A stretch of 64,000 bases of DNA from Priestia endophytica DSM 13796 (GCF_900115845.1 NZ_FOXX01000013.1:1-64000); one strand, 5' to 3'. Numbered from the stretch's first letter, positions 1 to 9,348 are shown. The notes: a model not told the origin generated them from the letters alone. Translations and numbers: made by a program.

Positions 1-256
1 ATCTGTGGTTTTAAATATCGATTTTCAGCTTGTAACTTTGATGGAGTATCTTGAGAATGAGGCCCTTTTTGATGGGTGTATGTTTGCCCAACGGGCTGTG
101 CCAAGCTCCATTTCTATGCCACCTCATCCATGTTTTGAGTTGTGTATGGTTGCGGATTTGTAAAGCTTCCATAACTTCTTTGACCGGTACTCCTGCCAAT
201 CTCATTTCAATTGCTTTTAATTTCACTTCTACTGGATTGCTCACTCTTTTTCCCAT
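1..256 (-). pseudogene. IS3-family transposase OrfA, frameshifted, runs off the window
   Basis: The N-terminal part (about 50 residues, starting MGKRVSNPVEVKLKAIEMR) is a helix-turn-helix module of the IS3 OrfA type, which binds the element ends. The start at 256 has a good ribosome binding site (GGAGGTG at 266-272 on the minus strand). Around 105-110 the frame changes: the other frame continues with QPVGQTYTHQKGP and then LQAENRYLK, the usual C-terminal part of such proteins, up to the window edge. One lost or gained base therefore splits the gene. Programmed frameshifting in IS3 elements happens at the orfA/orfB junction, not here, so decay or a sequence error is more likely. Confidence 0.7.
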
Positions 257-258
257 AG

Positions 259-322
259 AAAAAACACCTCCAAGTTATTGTTAGGTACTACATACCCGTT
301 TTTTAACTTAAAGGTGTTTTTT
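259..322 (-). promoter_or_regulatory. Hairpin that can bury the orfA ribosome binding site
   Basis: A perfect 11-bp inverted repeat (AAAAAACACCT at 259-269, AGGTGTTTTTT at 312-322) encloses the orfA leader. On the minus strand the downstream arm contains the orfA Shine-Dalgarno sequence. Transcripts entering from outside the element would fold and hide this site. Comparable protection against incoming transcription is known for IS10 and IS50. A promoter inside the loop would escape it; I did not identify one with certainty. Confidence 0.55.
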
Positions 323-523
323 ATTTGTCTCACTCTATGGGGTCAGTCCCGTGACAGCAGGGGCTTTTTTATTTATATAAAATACATAAATTTGTATATG
401 GTTCAAAACATTGGAGATTATTCCCTTCAACAAAAAAGGAAATATTTAATTGAATAAAAAGAGATAAAATAGAAAAGATATAAAAGCATTTTAAGAATTT
501 AATAAGGAAGGAGTAAGACAAAA

Positions 524-862
524 ATGAAGGAATGGTTATTAAAATCATTAGGGGGGCTATTTGCTATTACGCTGATTACAGGTTGTACAGCAAATGATAA
601 TCAAGATTCGCCTCAAGAAGATGAGCAACAAAATGAAGAACAAGCTCCAAATGACGAAGGTGGAAATGACACAAACAATGAAAATAATCAGGATGCAGAC
701 GATATAAACTTTGAAAATAATCAGGATAGAAATGGGAATGCTCCTGGTGTTGATGAAAATGATTCCATAAATAAAGATGATGAAAAGGATAGAAATCAAG
801 ATCAGGAAGATCCAGTAGAAGATCAAGAAGATATGCGTGATAAAGATAGTAAAGATCAGTAA
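524..862 (+). CDS. Small, very acidic lipoprotein, unknown function
   Basis: A 112-residue protein with a lipoprotein signal: a hydrophobic stretch at residues 8-19 ends in the lipobox I-T-G-C with the modified cysteine at 21. The mature part is low-complexity and rich in Asp, Glu, Asn and Gln, with almost no hydrophobic residues, so it is probably disordered and extended from the membrane into the wall. The start has a GGAAGGAG-type ribosome binding site. It is a single gene with its own terminator, next to an IS remnant. I recognise no family; calcium or cation binding by the acidic tail is only a guess. Confidence 0.7.
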   Translation: MKEWLLKSLGGLFAITLITGCTANDNQDSPQEDEQQNEEQAPNDEGGNDTNNENNQDADDINFENNQDRNGNAPGVDENDSINKDDEKDRNQDQEDPVEDQEDMRDKDSKDQ

Positions 863-864
863 GC

Positions 865-902
865 AAAGAGGTTGGTTCTATTCAAAGGAACCGCCCTCTT
901 TT
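865..902 (+). terminator. Intrinsic terminator after the acidic lipoprotein gene
   Basis: Inverted repeat AAAGAGG..GGTTC / GAACC..CCTCTTT followed by T-rich sequence. Confidence 0.7.
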
Positions 903-1104
903 ACTTTTCTCTGAGAAAACACCTTCTCGATAAATGTTTCACTATTCCCCTTTTCTCGTTGGTTTCTTTTGAATAACTTGTGCTCCCCCGCCACCTTTCT
1001 TAAAGAAAATGAAACTAATACCTTCCAATCTTTATATGGATGGCTCTTAAAATCTCAGCATAATCACGTTGAAGCTGATAAAAAATACAAAAAAAGGCGG
1101 TGGT

Positions 1105-1284
1105 ATGTTACAAATGGAATTTGGTCAGATTTTAAATAAGTTTACAAACAACTCTTGGATTATCATTTCGGCTGTTATCTTATTTTTTTTGGCTAAAGCT
1201 TTTACAGGTTACTTAACATTTAAACATTACAATCGAAAGTTTAAAAATATAGAGAAGAAACTTGAAGAGCTTTTGCGAAAGTAA
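1105..1284 (+). CDS. Small single-pass membrane protein
   Basis: A 59-residue protein with a short N-terminal segment, one membrane helix (about residues 17-37) and a basic, charged C-terminal tail predicted to be helical (KKLEELLRK end). The ATG at 1105 is chosen because AAGGCGGTGG lies just before it; an upstream in-frame ATG at 1069 has no such site. No family is recognised. Coding status rests on the ribosome binding site and the sensible membrane topology. Confidence 0.5.
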   Translation: MLQMEFGQILNKFTNNSWIIISAVILFFLAKAFTGYLTFKHYNRKFKNIEKKLEELLRK

Positions 1285-1360
1285 TACAATTTTCTCTTTC
1301 GATTATACTATAAATGTTTTCTCAAACACGTCTGCCTATTAGGGTTATACTCAAATACCC

Positions 1361-1396
1361 AAAAACCCTATTCATTAAGAGTAGGGGGCTTTTTTA
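1361..1396 (+). terminator. Terminator-like hairpin
   Basis: CCCTATTC / GAGTAGGG stem with a TTTTTT run on the plus strand. Confidence 0.65.
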
Positions 1397-1587
1397 CTAA
1401 TGGTAAAGTCCCTTACATAACAATAATCATTAGATCCAGAAAGAGTAAGATAGAACTCCTTATTATTCAAATTATAAACCACTATTTAGGGAATTAGACA
1501 AAGGGTGAATAAAAACTCGATTTTCATTCCATATTATAAACAAGGACCTCCAGTAACAAGTGTTTTTCCTCTCCAAGGTATTCAATC

Positions 1588-1626
1588 AAAAAGCCCCTTA
1601 CTCACAATGAGTAGGAGGCTTTTTTC
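1588..1626 (+). terminator. Orphan terminator hairpin
   Basis: AAAAGCCCCTTACTCA / TGAGTAGGAGGCTTTT stem with a T run; no gene is seen directly upstream of it. Confidence 0.7.
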
Positions 1627-1711
1627 TGTGAGTATAACACTGGCTGATACAGACCAATGCCATCCCTTAGTATACCCTATTTATTTGAAACCCTTGTTGA
1701 TTTTTGTTCAT

Positions 1712-1747
1712 TAAAAAAGACTTCCCTTTGATAAGGAAGCCTTCTTG
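1712..1747 (-). terminator. Terminator of the glcB-nitroreductase operon
   Basis: On the minus strand AAGGCTTCC / GGAAGTCTT is followed by TTTTTT, directly after the nitroreductase stop. Confidence 0.75.
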
Positions 1748-1750
1748 TCA

Positions 1751-2320
1751 TTACGAAAACCACTTTGTATATGTTGATACATCAGTCTTTTTAACGGCTT
1801 TTGGTTCTTTGACAGGATACCCAATATAGAGAAATCCAACTACTTCTCCTCTTTCTGATAAACCAAAAGACTGAGCAATTTTAGGATGATAACAAATATC
1901 CCCTGTACGCCAAATCGCACCAAGACCACTCGCATGTGCCGTTAACAACATATTTTGGATCGCTGCACTTACAGCTGCGTACTCCTCTTTTAACGGAACT
2001 TTTGGTTCATTACTTGGCTCTACCCCTACTACAATAACAAGAGGAGCGCGAAATGGATTATTTTGTTGTTTTTCAATTCTTTTTTGATTTTCCTCTGTTG
2101 TTACATCTTCCATATCCTCTTTAATGGCTTCTACTAAAGCGGTTGCTAGCTTGTTACGTCCATCTCCTTCTAACACAAAGAAGCGCCATGGCTCTGTTCG
2201 AAAATGATTTGGAGCCCATACAGCAGACTGAAGAATCCGCTCTGTTACATCTCGAGGAACAGGATCTTGTTTCACAACTCCAACTGTTCTTCTTGTTTTA
2301 ATTGCTTCAAACACATTCAT
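1751..2320 (-). CDS. Nitroreductase family protein (YdjA/YfhC-like)
   Basis: A 189-residue FMN-dependent oxidoreductase of the short nitroreductase group, the usual length. The N-terminal RRTVGVVKQDPVP and the WAPNHFRTEPWRFFVL segment are typical FMN-binding parts, and GLGAIWRTGD precedes the C-terminal flavin region. Members reduce nitro compounds or quinones with NAD(P)H; the natural substrate is unknown. Its ribosome binding site overlaps the stop codon of glcB (13 nt between the genes), so the two are probably translated from one message. No special link to glyoxylate metabolism is known. Confidence 0.85.
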   Translation of the reverse strand: MNVFEAIKTRRTVGVVKQDPVPRDVTERILQSAVWAPNHFRTEPWRFFVLEGDGRNKLATALVEAIKEDMEDVTTEENQKRIEKQQNNPFRAPLVIVVGVEPSNEPKVPLKEEYAAVSAAIQNMLLTAHASGLGAIWRTGDICYHPKIAQSFGLSERGEVVGFLYIGYPVKEPKAVKKTDVSTYTKWFS

Positions 2321-2333
2321 TATTTTTCTCCTT

Positions 2334-4520
2334 TTAGTTTGTCTTTTGAGCTACTTCCTTCTTTTTTGCTTCTTGACGACGCTTGTGTAAAATAGGTTCA
2401 GTGTAACCGCTTGGTTGTTCATATCCTTTAAAAATCAAGTCACGAGCTGCTTGGAAAGCAATAGACCCTTCAAAATCAGCAGACATTGGTTTGTAGTTTT
2501 GATCTGTTTTGTTTTGTTCATCCACAACTTTTGCCATTCTTTTTAACGTTTCTTCTACCCTATCTTTTGTACAAACCCCATGATGAAGCCAATTTGCAAC
2601 ATGCTGGCTCGAAATACGCAGCGTTGCTCGATCTTCCATCAATCCAACGTCATTAATATCCGGCACTTTGGAACATCCAATGCCTTGATCTATCCAACGC
2701 ACAACATATCCTAAAATTCCTTGAGCATTGTTATCAAGTTCTGCTTGAATTTCCTCGTCTGTCCAAGCTTTATTCTTACTTACAGGAATGTGTAAAATAT
2801 CATCTCGTACATGTTGATTTTGGCGCATTAAAGTGTGTTGAATACTTGCTACGTTTATACGGTGATAATGGATAGCATGAAGCGTTGCGGCCGTCGGCGA
2901 AGGAACCCATGCTGTGCTTGCTCCCGCCTCTAAATGTGCACTCTTTTGCTGGAGCATATCTTTCATTTTATCAGGCATTGCCCACATTCCTTTACCAATT
3001 TGCGCCTTTCCCTTTAAGCCGGTAGAAAGACCAACACTTACGTTTGACTTTTCATAAGCTCCAAGCCAAAGAGAAGATTTCATATCCTGCTTTCGAATCA
3101 TTGGGCCTGCTTCCATTGAAGTATGAATTTCATCGCCTGTTCGATCTAAAAACCCTGTATTAATAAAAACAATCCGCTCTTTTACTTCACGAATGCACGC
3201 TTTTAAGTTTAGCGTTGTGCGGCGCTCCTCATCCATTACACCAATCTTCACTGTATTTCGAGCTAAACCAAGTATATCTTCTGTTCGATTAAAAAGCGTA
3301 TTAGCAAACGCTACTTCTTCAGGGCCGTGCATTTTAGGTTTTACAATATAAATCGAACCTTTCTTGGAATTGCGAAAAGATTCACTTTGCAAAAAATCGT
3401 GTTTTGCAATTAAGGATGTAATCACTGTATCAACAATTCCTTCAGGTACCTCTTCTCCTTTTTCGTTCAAAACAGCATTTGTTGTCATTAAATGACCAAC
3501 ATTGCGAACAAAAAGAAGAGATCGACCTGGCAACGTAACGCTTCCTCCTTCTGGAGACGTGTACGTGCGGTCTTTATTTAATGTTCTTGTAACCGTTTCA
3601 TTTCCTTTTTGGAAGGTAGCAGATAAAGTGCCATTCATAAGTCCTAACCAGTTGCGATAAACATCAACTTTATCCTCTGCATCAACAGCTGCAACAGAGT
3701 CCTCGCAGTCCATAATTGTAGTTAATGCTGATTCCATGACAATATCTTTAATACCCGCTCGGTCACTACTCCCAATTGGAGAGGAACGATCAATTTGGAT
3801 TTCTAAATGAAGACCATTGTTTTTTAACAGAAGAGATGTGGGGCTTTCGGGGCTTCCTAGATAGCCAGCAAACTGCTTTTCCGTTTTGAGAGATGTGCGG
3901 CCTCCCCCTTGAAGTACTGCTGCAAGAATGCCGCGGTCAACCGTATATTTGGTTACTTCCTCATGAGACCCAATTGCGAGAGGGCAAATATCATCAAGGA
4001 ACTTTTTAGCATATGAAACAACTTTATCTCCTCTTAACGGATTAAATGTTTTTCCCCGCTCACTTCCACCTTCTGTTGGAATAACGTCTGTACCGTAAAG
4101 CGCATCATATAAACTTCCCCATCGGGCATTCGCTGCATTAAGAGCATAGCGTGCATTGTTAACAGGAACAACAAGCTGTGGACCTGCCATTGTAGCAATC
4201 TCTTCATCAACGTTTTCTGTTGTGACTTTAAAATCGTCTCCTTCGTCTTGTAAATAACCAATACGTTCTAAAAAAGCTTTATAATCAGAAATTGAAGTTC
4301 CTTCTTTATGTTCTTTATGCCATTTATCTATGCTCTTTTGGAGGTCTTCACGCTTCTTTAGCAACGCTTTGTTTTTAGGTGCTAGTTCTTCGACAATAGA
4401 TTGAAACCCTTTCCAAAATTCTTCTTTCTTAACATCGCTTCCCTTTAGAGCTTCTTCATTTACAAAGTCATATAAAATAGGGGACACACGAAGGTTCCCA
4501 ACTTTAACGTATGATTCCAT
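2334..4520 (-). CDS. glcB: Malate synthase G
   Basis: A 728-residue enzyme of the long, monomeric G type that condenses glyoxylate with acetyl-CoA to malate. Family landmarks are seen in order: [14 protein letters not shown], the [14 protein letters not shown] segment with a catalytic-type arginine, [23 protein letters not shown] with the metal-binding region, [18 protein letters not shown], and the C-terminal substrate-proximal region around residues 600-650. The start has an AAAGGAGGAG ribosome binding site. No isocitrate lyase lies nearby, so glyoxylate may come from an unlinked isocitrate lyase or from glycolate or purine breakdown. A clear promoter precedes it (4606-4634). Confidence 0.96.
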   Translation of the reverse strand: MESYVKVGNLRVSPILYDFVNEEALKGSDVKKEEFWKGFQSIVEELAPKNKALLKKREDLQKSIDKWHKEHKEGTSISDYKAFLERIGYLQDEGDDFKVTTENVDEEIATMAGPQLVVPVNNARYALNAANARWGSLYDALYGTDVIPTEGGSERGKTFNPLRGDKVVSYAKKFLDDICPLAIGSHEEVTKYTVDRGILAAVLQGGGRTSLKTEKQFAGYLGSPESPTSLLLKNNGLHLEIQIDRSSPIGSSDRAGIKDIVMESALTTIMDCEDSVAAVDAEDKVDVYRNWLGLMNGTLSATFQKGNETVTRTLNKDRTYTSPEGGSVTLPGRSLLFVRNVGHLMTTNAVLNEKGEEVPEGIVDTVITSLIAKHDFLQSESFRNSKKGSIYIVKPKMHGPEEVAFANTLFNRTEDILGLARNTVKIGVMDEERRTTLNLKACIREVKERIVFINTGFLDRTGDEIHTSMEAGPMIRKQDMKSSLWLGAYEKSNVSVGLSTGLKGKAQIGKGMWAMPDKMKDMLQQKSAHLEAGASTAWVPSPTAATLHAIHYHRINVASIQHTLMRQNQHVRDDILHIPVSKNKAWTDEEIQAELDNNAQGILGYVVRWIDQGIGCSKVPDINDVGLMEDRATLRISSQHVANWLHHGVCTKDRVEETLKRMAKVVDEQNKTDQNYKPMSADFEGSIAFQAARDLIFKGYEQPSGYTEPILHKRRQEAKKKEVAQKTN

Positions 4521-4605
4521 GATAACTCTCCTCCTTTAGGTCTTAGGCGAATTTGGGGCAAAGGGCATAAGAGAATAAATAGCACAGCTTCTCTATTTTA
4601 TTAAA

Positions 4606-4634
4606 AATATAGCATGAACGCTTTTTTATTTCAA
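4606..4634 (-). promoter_or_regulatory. Sigma-A promoter of glcB
   Basis: Minus strand: TTGAAA (4634-4629), 17-nt spacer, TATATT (4611-4606). The predicted transcript has a leader of about 80 nt. Confidence 0.65.
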
Positions 4635-4635
4635 T

Positions 4636-4650
4636 AATTTTCTAAATATT
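4636..4650. promoter_or_regulatory. CodY-box-like sequence beside the glcB promoter
   Basis: AATTTTCTAAATATT matches the CodY consensus AATTTTCWGAAAATT at 13 of 15 positions and abuts the -35 element. Such matches arise by chance in AT-rich DNA, so this is a candidate only. Confidence 0.35.
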
Positions 4651-4735
4651 CAACTTTTAACAGAATTTCTTTTCTTTCCTTTCTCTTTTCCTTTTATCCT
4701 CTTTTTAGGTACAATAGAACATAGGAGGTGACATA

Positions 4736-5878
4736 TTGAGGAAACTATTCTCTTTGATTATTCTCATCGCTGTGCTGTACTTTTCTTGGCCCACTTTACA
4801 AAAGATTGCGGAAAATCCTTCTCCACAGTCTGCCATTGACCATATAACATCTAAAATTCAAACAATTGAAGATAATCCTGATGTCCAAGATACATTCGCT
4901 AAACTTTCCACAGGCCTCACAGAACTTTCAGGTAAAGTTGATGAGGCAATTGCTGCCCTTCCCTTTACTTCGGAAGAACAGAAACCAAAAGAAGTGAAGA
5001 CGCCTAATCTAGACGTGCCAGAAAATCAAACTTTTTCTGTTTATAATGTTGAGATTGGAGATGATCGAACAAGTGTTGAGAAAACCCTTGGACAACCACA
5101 GCGTTCAACGCTTAATGAATATGGAGTAGAATGGGTAGCTTATCACCAAAACTATGAGCACTTTATGATGGTAGCGTACAATCAAGAAAATCAAGTTGTT
5201 GGACTGTATACGAACCAAGATTTAATTTCTTCTACAAAAGGCATCAAACGTGGTTCAACAAAAGAAACGGTTGAGAACACGCTTGGTGAGCCCCTTACAG
5301 AAATACGCAAAGGGTTTGTGTACTATAAATTAGAAAAAGACCGAGATTATGATATGTACAAACTTGATCATAGTTTCGTTACAATCTTCTATGACAAGCA
5401 TGAAAACAATACAGTTACATCGATCCAGATTATGAACGAAAACCTTGAAGAAGATAAACAAGACTTTTATACAAAAGGCAGTAAAGCTCTTCAAAAAGGG
5501 TTTGAATATCAACTTTTTGATCTCACAAATGCCGCCAGAGTAAATCATGGCCTTCCTATTTTAACATGGGACGATCAAGTGAAAGAAACGGCTCTCGCTC
5601 ACAGTGAAGATATGGCTGAACATAATTATTTTGATCACCAAAATCTTCAAGGTCAATCTCCATTTGATCGTATGAAAGAGGATAATATTCGCTTTACGGT
5701 AGCAGGAGAAAACCTTGCATACGGGCAATTCAGCAGTATATTTGCACATGAAGGACTAATGAACTCGCTCGGTCATCGTAAAAACATTTTACAACCTGAC
5801 TTTAGACAGTTAGGCGTTGGCGTTGCTTTTAATGAAGAAGCACAGCCATATTATACAGAAAACTTTTTCACAAAATAA
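4736..5878 (+). CDS. ylbC: CAP/SCP-domain secreted protein (YlbC-like)
   Basis: A 380-residue exported or membrane-anchored protein. The TTG start is chosen from AGGAGGTG directly upstream. Residues 4-20 form a signal or anchor helix. A CAP-associated domain follows at roughly 95-225 (two repeats around VEKTLGQPQR and VENTLGEPLTE). The SCP/CAP domain is at about 250-375, with the usual NAARVNHGLP, AHSEDMAEHNYFDH and HRKNIL motifs. In B. subtilis the counterpart is YlbC; the biochemical role of these proteins in bacteria is not settled. The gene is single and ends at a bidirectional terminator. Confidence 0.88.
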   Translation: MRKLFSLIILIAVLYFSWPTLQKIAENPSPQSAIDHITSKIQTIEDNPDVQDTFAKLSTGLTELSGKVDEAIAALPFTSEEQKPKEVKTPNLDVPENQTFSVYNVEIGDDRTSVEKTLGQPQRSTLNEYGVEWVAYHQNYEHFMMVAYNQENQVVGLYTNQDLISSTKGIKRGSTKETVENTLGEPLTEIRKGFVYYKLEKDRDYDMYKLDHSFVTIFYDKHENNTVTSIQIMNENLEEDKQDFYTKGSKALQKGFEYQLFDLTNAARVNHGLPILTWDDQVKETALAHSEDMAEHNYFDHQNLQGQSPFDRMKEDNIRFTVAGENLAYGQFSSIFAHEGLMNSLGHRKNILQPDFRQLGVGVAFNEEAQPYYTENFFTK

Positions 5879-5906
5879 AAAAGCAGGTAAAAACCTGCTT
5901 TTTTAT
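5877..5906. terminator. Bidirectional terminator between convergent genes
   Basis: AAAAGCAGGT / ACCTGCTTTTTT stem with A and T runs on either side. Confidence 0.85.
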
Positions 5907-6487
5907 TTTTCTGTTTCAGCAACAAGATTAAATAGAAAGGTATAAATAAGCTTATATGCTTCTCCAATACTCATTCCTTCGTGAAAACCTTGCACTCCAT
6001 CAAGAGCAAAGTTTACATCCCAGAGGCCATCATTCCCATTAAAGCTAAGCTCGAATTTCCCTCCACTTATTTTTTCTGAAAGATACGTTTTAATCACATC
6101 ATGCCATTTCTTCTGTACTTTTAGTCCAAGAAGAACATTATAGTAACGAAAAACATCATCAAGCTCAAGTGTTACCCCTTCAACTCCAATCATCTCAAAT
6201 AGAGGCGATTCAGTGTATGCAAACTCCTCTATGTTCTCTTTTAAAAAAGAGAGCGGCTTGTCTAGAAAATTTGAAGGTGTTTCTTCTGCTATCATTTCCT
6301 CTGTTTCTTTATTCACTCGCTCGATATACGCATCAAAAAAACGAGTGTACGAATCAGTTTCTGTCACTGATATCTCAGAAATAAGCTCTTTTTCATTTAT
6401 GTATGCTATTTCGTCTTTGTAAAGCTCTATTGAATCCTGAGCAGTTTGCTTTTCTTCTAGCATTTTCATTACATTCTCTTTTAACAT
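5903..6487 (-). CDS. Hypothetical cytoplasmic protein, Bacillus-type
   Basis: A 194-residue soluble, acidic protein with no signal peptide or membrane segment. The start at 6487 is preferred because AGGAGG lies 7 nt before it; a frame-extending ATG at 6529 has no site. The first half is rich in Glu and Lys and probably helical; the second half contains aromatic and glycine residues (GKFELSFNGNDGLWDVNFALDG) suggesting a small beta structure. I do not recognise a characterised family. It is a single gene bounded by terminators. Confidence 0.7.
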   Translation of the reverse strand: MLKENVMKMLEEKQTAQDSIELYKDEIAYINEKELISEISVTETDSYTRFFDAYIERVNKETEEMIAEETPSNFLDKPLSFLKENIEEFAYTESPLFEMIGVEGVTLELDDVFRYYNVLLGLKVQKKWHDVIKTYLSEKISGGKFELSFNGNDGLWDVNFALDGVQGFHEGMSIGEAYKLIYTFLFNLVAETEK

Positions 6488-6552
6488 CCATACTCCTCCT
6501 AAATCTCTTTCTTCATTATAATAGTGCATTAAGCAGCGCTTTTCAAACTGAT

Positions 6553-6590
6553 AAAAAAAGCCCCCTTAGTTTTCACTAAGAGCGCTTTTC
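6553..6590 (-). terminator. Terminator after the CwlO-type gene
   Basis: Minus strand AGCGCTCTTAG / CTAAGGGGGCT with one mismatch, followed by TTTTTTT. Confidence 0.75.
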
Positions 6591-6599
6591 AAAGAATAG

Positions 6600-7997
6600 T
6601 TAGATTCTCACAACGTGACCTGAGAAGTGATCAGCCCAGTATCCACTAGACATATTAGCAATAGCAACGCCTGTTGAGCTTTGTGCACCGATGAATTGGC
6701 CTCCACCAACGTAAATACCAACATGTCCATCTTTTTTATATGTGTCAAAGAAAACAAGATCTCCTGGTTTCATGCTGCTTGCTGATACTTTTGTTCCTTT
6801 ATGTTTGAGCGTATCTGTGCTAACAGCCCCCATTGGTCCTAAGTCTACGCCAACTTGAGCATATGCCCATCGAACAAAACTAGAGCAATCGAAAAGTCCA
6901 TTATCAATATCTGACTGTGTACGTCCTCCACCAAATACATAAGCAGAGTTACCGATCCATTTGTTTCCTACTGTTACGACATTTCCAGATGTTGGCGTTG
7001 AACTGACATTTGAAGATGGTGTAGATGTAGTCTCTGCTTTCACAGAAGAACGTTCTTCAGATGTAGTTGTTGATTTTGATGATGCTGCAGGAGCAGATTT
7101 CGCTTGAGGTGCTTGTGCTACCTCAGTACTGCTGCTTTCTGTATTTTGCTTCGCTTCAGCTGCTGCTTTTGCCGCTGCCTCTTCGGCTGCTTTTTTCGCT
7201 GCCTCCTGCGCCTTTATTTCTTCTTGACGCTTTTGTTCAGCTGAGATGCTTTCATCAAGGTTGGACTCTTGATCTTTTAAGCTACTTGATTGCTGTTCTA
7301 AGGCTGCTTTAATATCTGCGCTGTCCATCTCTTGCGCTTTTAGATCTTCCATTACTTTGTCTTTTTGTGCTTTTTGTGTATCAAGCTGTGCTTGCATTTC
7401 CTCAAGCTCTGCTTTCATATCTTTTAAGCTAGAAAGTTTATCTTTTACTTCTTTTTGTTTCTTTTCTAAGCTATCTTGCATATCTTTTGTTTCTTGTAAA
7501 AGATCACGGTCAGCTTCAGCTACTGTATTTACTGCAAAAGCACGACCAATAAGGTCACCGATATCCGCAGATCCAAGAATAACAGAAACATAGTCTACGT
7601 TTCCACCACTTTTTTGTAGAGAACGAGCACGCTCTTTAATGACTTCTTCGCGTTGTGCTAACTTTTCTTTTAATTCATCAATCTCTTTTTCTAGTGATTT
7701 TACTTTTTTATTTGTTTCTGTAATTTGCTTTTCTGTTTCTTCTACTTTTTCGTTATTTTTCTCTGTTGCTAGATTTAAACGATTAAGCTGAGCAATTAAT
7801 TCTTTTTGTTCACCCTTCAGACTGCTAAGCTTGTCTTCTGCTTCTTTCAAATTGCTTTGAACATCAGCTTGTTTTTTCTGAACTTCTTGTTTTTGAGCTT
7901 GCATTTCGCTCATTGTTTGGGCATATGTCGGTGTTGAGAGTACAGCACTTAGCCCTAACATTACCGTTGCATTGAATGCGATCATTTTCTTTTTCAA
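6600..7997 (-). CDS. cwlO: D,L-endopeptidase with coiled coil and NlpC/P60 domain (CwlO-type)
   Basis: A 465-residue secreted cell-wall hydrolase. Residues 1-26 are a signal peptide ending PTYAQ. A long coiled coil (about 27-270) of the PcsB/CwlO type is followed by an Ala- and Ser/Thr-rich linker. The C-terminal 120 residues are an NlpC/P60 domain with the catalytic cysteine in [11 protein letters not shown] and histidine in DGHVGIYV. CwlO enzymes cut the D-gamma-Glu to meso-DAP bond in the peptide stem and allow side-wall elongation, with FtsEX controlling activity through the coiled coil. Upstream WalR-like boxes fit the known WalKR control of cwlO in B. subtilis. Confidence 0.9.
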   Translation of the reverse strand: MKKKMIAFNATVMLGLSAVLSTPTYAQTMSEMQAQKQEVQKKQADVQSNLKEAEDKLSSLKGEQKELIAQLNRLNLATEKNNEKVEETEKQITETNKKVKSLEKEIDELKEKLAQREEVIKERARSLQKSGGNVDYVSVILGSADIGDLIGRAFAVNTVAEADRDLLQETKDMQDSLEKKQKEVKDKLSSLKDMKAELEEMQAQLDTQKAQKDKVMEDLKAQEMDSADIKAALEQQSSSLKDQESNLDESISAEQKRQEEIKAQEAAKKAAEEAAAKAAAEAKQNTESSSTEVAQAPQAKSAPAASSKSTTTSEERSSVKAETTSTPSSNVSSTPTSGNVVTVGNKWIGNSAYVFGGGRTQSDIDNGLFDCSSFVRWAYAQVGVDLGPMGAVSTDTLKHKGTKVSASSMKPGDLVFFDTYKKDGHVGIYVGGGQFIGAQSSTGVAIANMSSGYWADHFSGHVVRI

Positions 7998-8197
7998 AAC
8001 ATTTTCCTCCGCTTTCTTTCCCGTTCGATGATTCCATTACCTTCTTTATAGTTCACGTGTCAGTATGTATTGTTAATATGTATGAGGAAGAAGAGAATCT
8101 TCAGGTTATTTATATTATCGATCATTGTTTATTTATAAAAGCCAATACTGGCAAGACTGGCAAGAAACGACTAAAACCAACATTTTTTTCTTTAAAA

Positions 8198-8203
8198 AGT
8201 ATA
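8198..8203 (-). promoter_or_regulatory. Possible -10 element for the CwlO-type gene
   Basis: TATACT on the minus strand with no good -35 but with WalR-like boxes just upstream, as expected for an activated promoter. It predicts a leader of roughly 190 nt before the start codon; a long, destabilising leader is a known feature of cwlO in B. subtilis. Confidence 0.4.
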
Positions 8204-8235
8204 TCATGAGAAATGATGAAAAGGAGATTAATTAT

Positions 8236-8252
8236 ATTACAATTTCATTTCA
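8236..8252 (-). promoter_or_regulatory. WalR-like box
   Basis: Minus strand TGAAAT-N5-TGTAAT; consensus TGTWAH-N5-TGTWAH with one mismatch in the first half. It lies immediately upstream of the predicted -35 position. Confidence 0.5.
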
Positions 8253-8256
8253 ATAA

Positions 8257-8273
8257 TGTAATATTAGTGAAAT
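8257..8273 (+). promoter_or_regulatory. Second WalR-like box, opposite orientation
   Basis: Plus strand TGTAAT-N5-TGAAAT, the mirror arrangement of the neighbouring box, four bases away. Two such boxes side by side make a chance match less likely. Confidence 0.4.
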
Positions 8274-8297
8274 GGTACTGAGTTTGGTAAAAACAAT

Positions 8298-8336
8298 AAA
8301 AAACCAGCACAGAAAAAGACTTCTATGCTGGTTTCT
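8298..8336 (-). terminator. Terminator after the luciferase-like gene
   Basis: AACCAGCA / TGCTGGTT stem with a T run on the minus strand. Confidence 0.8.
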
Positions 8337-8337
8337 T

Positions 8338-9348
8338 TCAGCTCATTAATTCAGCAATAATTTCGTAAGAACGAAGACGGGCTTTGTGATCAAAAATTTG
8401 GGAGTTAATAATCATTTCGTCTGCATTTGTATCAGCTAGAAATTGCTCTAGTCTTGCTTTCACCGTTTCTTTTGTTCCGACAATTGTAGAGTCTAATTTT
8501 TCTGCAATAATCGACTTTTCATAAGGAGTCCAAACTTGTTCCATATCATCAACTGGCGGCTTAAGCTGTGTTGGTGTACCACGAATTAAGCTTAAAAACT
8601 GCTGTTGCTGAGATGTTGCAAGACGCTTTGCTTCCTCTTCTGTATCTGCTGCAACAACGTTTACACCTACCATCGCATATGGAGTTTGTAAATGTTCTGA
8701 TGGCGTGAAATGATCCCGATACGTTTTTAAAGCTGGAATCGTATAATTTGGTGCAAAATGGCTTGCAAAAGCAAACGGAAGACCAAGACGCCCTGATAGA
8801 CGCGCGCTAAATCCGCTTGACCCAAGAAGCCAAATTGGAATATTCAATCCTTGACCTGGAACAGCTTTCACAAAACTGCTATTTTCAGAAAAATAAGCGC
8901 GCAATTCTTCTAGCTGTTGTGGAAATTCATCGCCAGTTGTACCGAGCGTTCGTCTTAATGCTCTTGCTGTATTTTGGTCGCTTCCAGGGGCGCGCCCAAG
9001 ACCTAGGTCTATGCGACCAGGATACATGGACTCCAATGTTCCAAACTGTTCAGCGATGACTAGAGATGCGTGATTCGGTAACATAATTCCCCCAGAACCA
9101 AGACGAATCGTTTTCGTTCCCCCTGCTAGATATCCAATAACAACAGATGTTGCAGAACTGGCTATTCCAGGCATGTTATGATGTTCAGCAACCCAGTACC
9201 TGTTAAATCCCCATTTCTCCGCATGCTGAGCAAGATCCAAGCTGTTACGGAAAGCATCAGCTGGTGTGCTGCCCTCATTCACTGGTGCAAGGTCAAGCAC
9301 AGAAAATTTAATATCATGAAGTGTTTTTGATTCAATTGTTCCTGACAT
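8338..9348 (-). CDS. LLM-class flavin-dependent oxidoreductase (YvbT-like)
   Basis: A 336-residue luciferase-like monooxygenase, full family length. The N-terminal [20 protein letters not shown], the [12 protein letters not shown] motif and the [20 protein letters not shown] stretch mark the bacterial-luciferase fold that binds reduced FMN, and [13 protein letters not shown] is a further conserved part. Substrates are usually organosulfur compounds, alkanals or heterocycles, but cannot be told from sequence. Close relatives are annotated as YvbT in Bacillus. The start has GAGGAGG before it, and the gene is transcribed alone. Confidence 0.88.
   Translation of the reverse strand: MSGTIESKTLHDIKFSVLDLAPVNEGSTPADAFRNSLDLAQHAEKWGFNRYWVAEHHNMPGIASSATSVVIGYLAGGTKTIRLGSGGIMLPNHASLVIAEQFGTLESMYPGRIDLGLGRAPGSDQNTARALRRTLGTTGDEFPQQLEELRAYFSENSSFVKAVPGQGLNIPIWLLGSSGFSARLSGRLGLPFAFASHFAPNYTIPALKTYRDHFTPSEHLQTPYAMVGVNVVAADTEEEAKRLATSQQQQFLSLIRGTPTQLKPPVDDMEQVWTPYEKSIIAEKLDSTIVGTKETVKARLEQFLADTNADEMIINSQIFDHKARLRSYEIIAELMS

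Larger units (their letters stand above)
1..350. mobile_element. Partial IS3-family insertion sequence (one end)
   Basis: The left edge of the window holds the start of a transposase orfA on the minus strand. The motif TGGGGTCAGTCCC at 338-350 lies just outside it and is proposed as the terminal inverted repeat; IS3-family ends begin with TG. Only one end is visible, so element length, the partner orfB and target duplications cannot be judged. The reading frame of orfA is already broken, so this copy is probably inactive. The assignment rests on the transposase resemblance; the exact boundary at 350 is inferred. Confidence 0.6.
1285..1750. other. Gene-free stretch with orphan terminators
   Basis: No convincing gene is seen. 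The stretch holds three terminator-like hairpins (listed separately), two of them of similar sequence around CTACTC/GAGTAGG. A 69-codon frame at 1505-1714 runs straight through the second hairpin and has no proper ribosome binding site. Confidence 0.5.

Noticed and set aside
1505-1714. A 69-codon plus-strand frame
   Set aside because: No ribosome binding site at its start and it runs through a strong terminator hairpin.
7976-8209. Plus-strand frame overlapping the CwlO start and leader
   Set aside because: It overlaps the signal-peptide region and the regulatory leader of a well supported gene and lacks a ribosome binding site.
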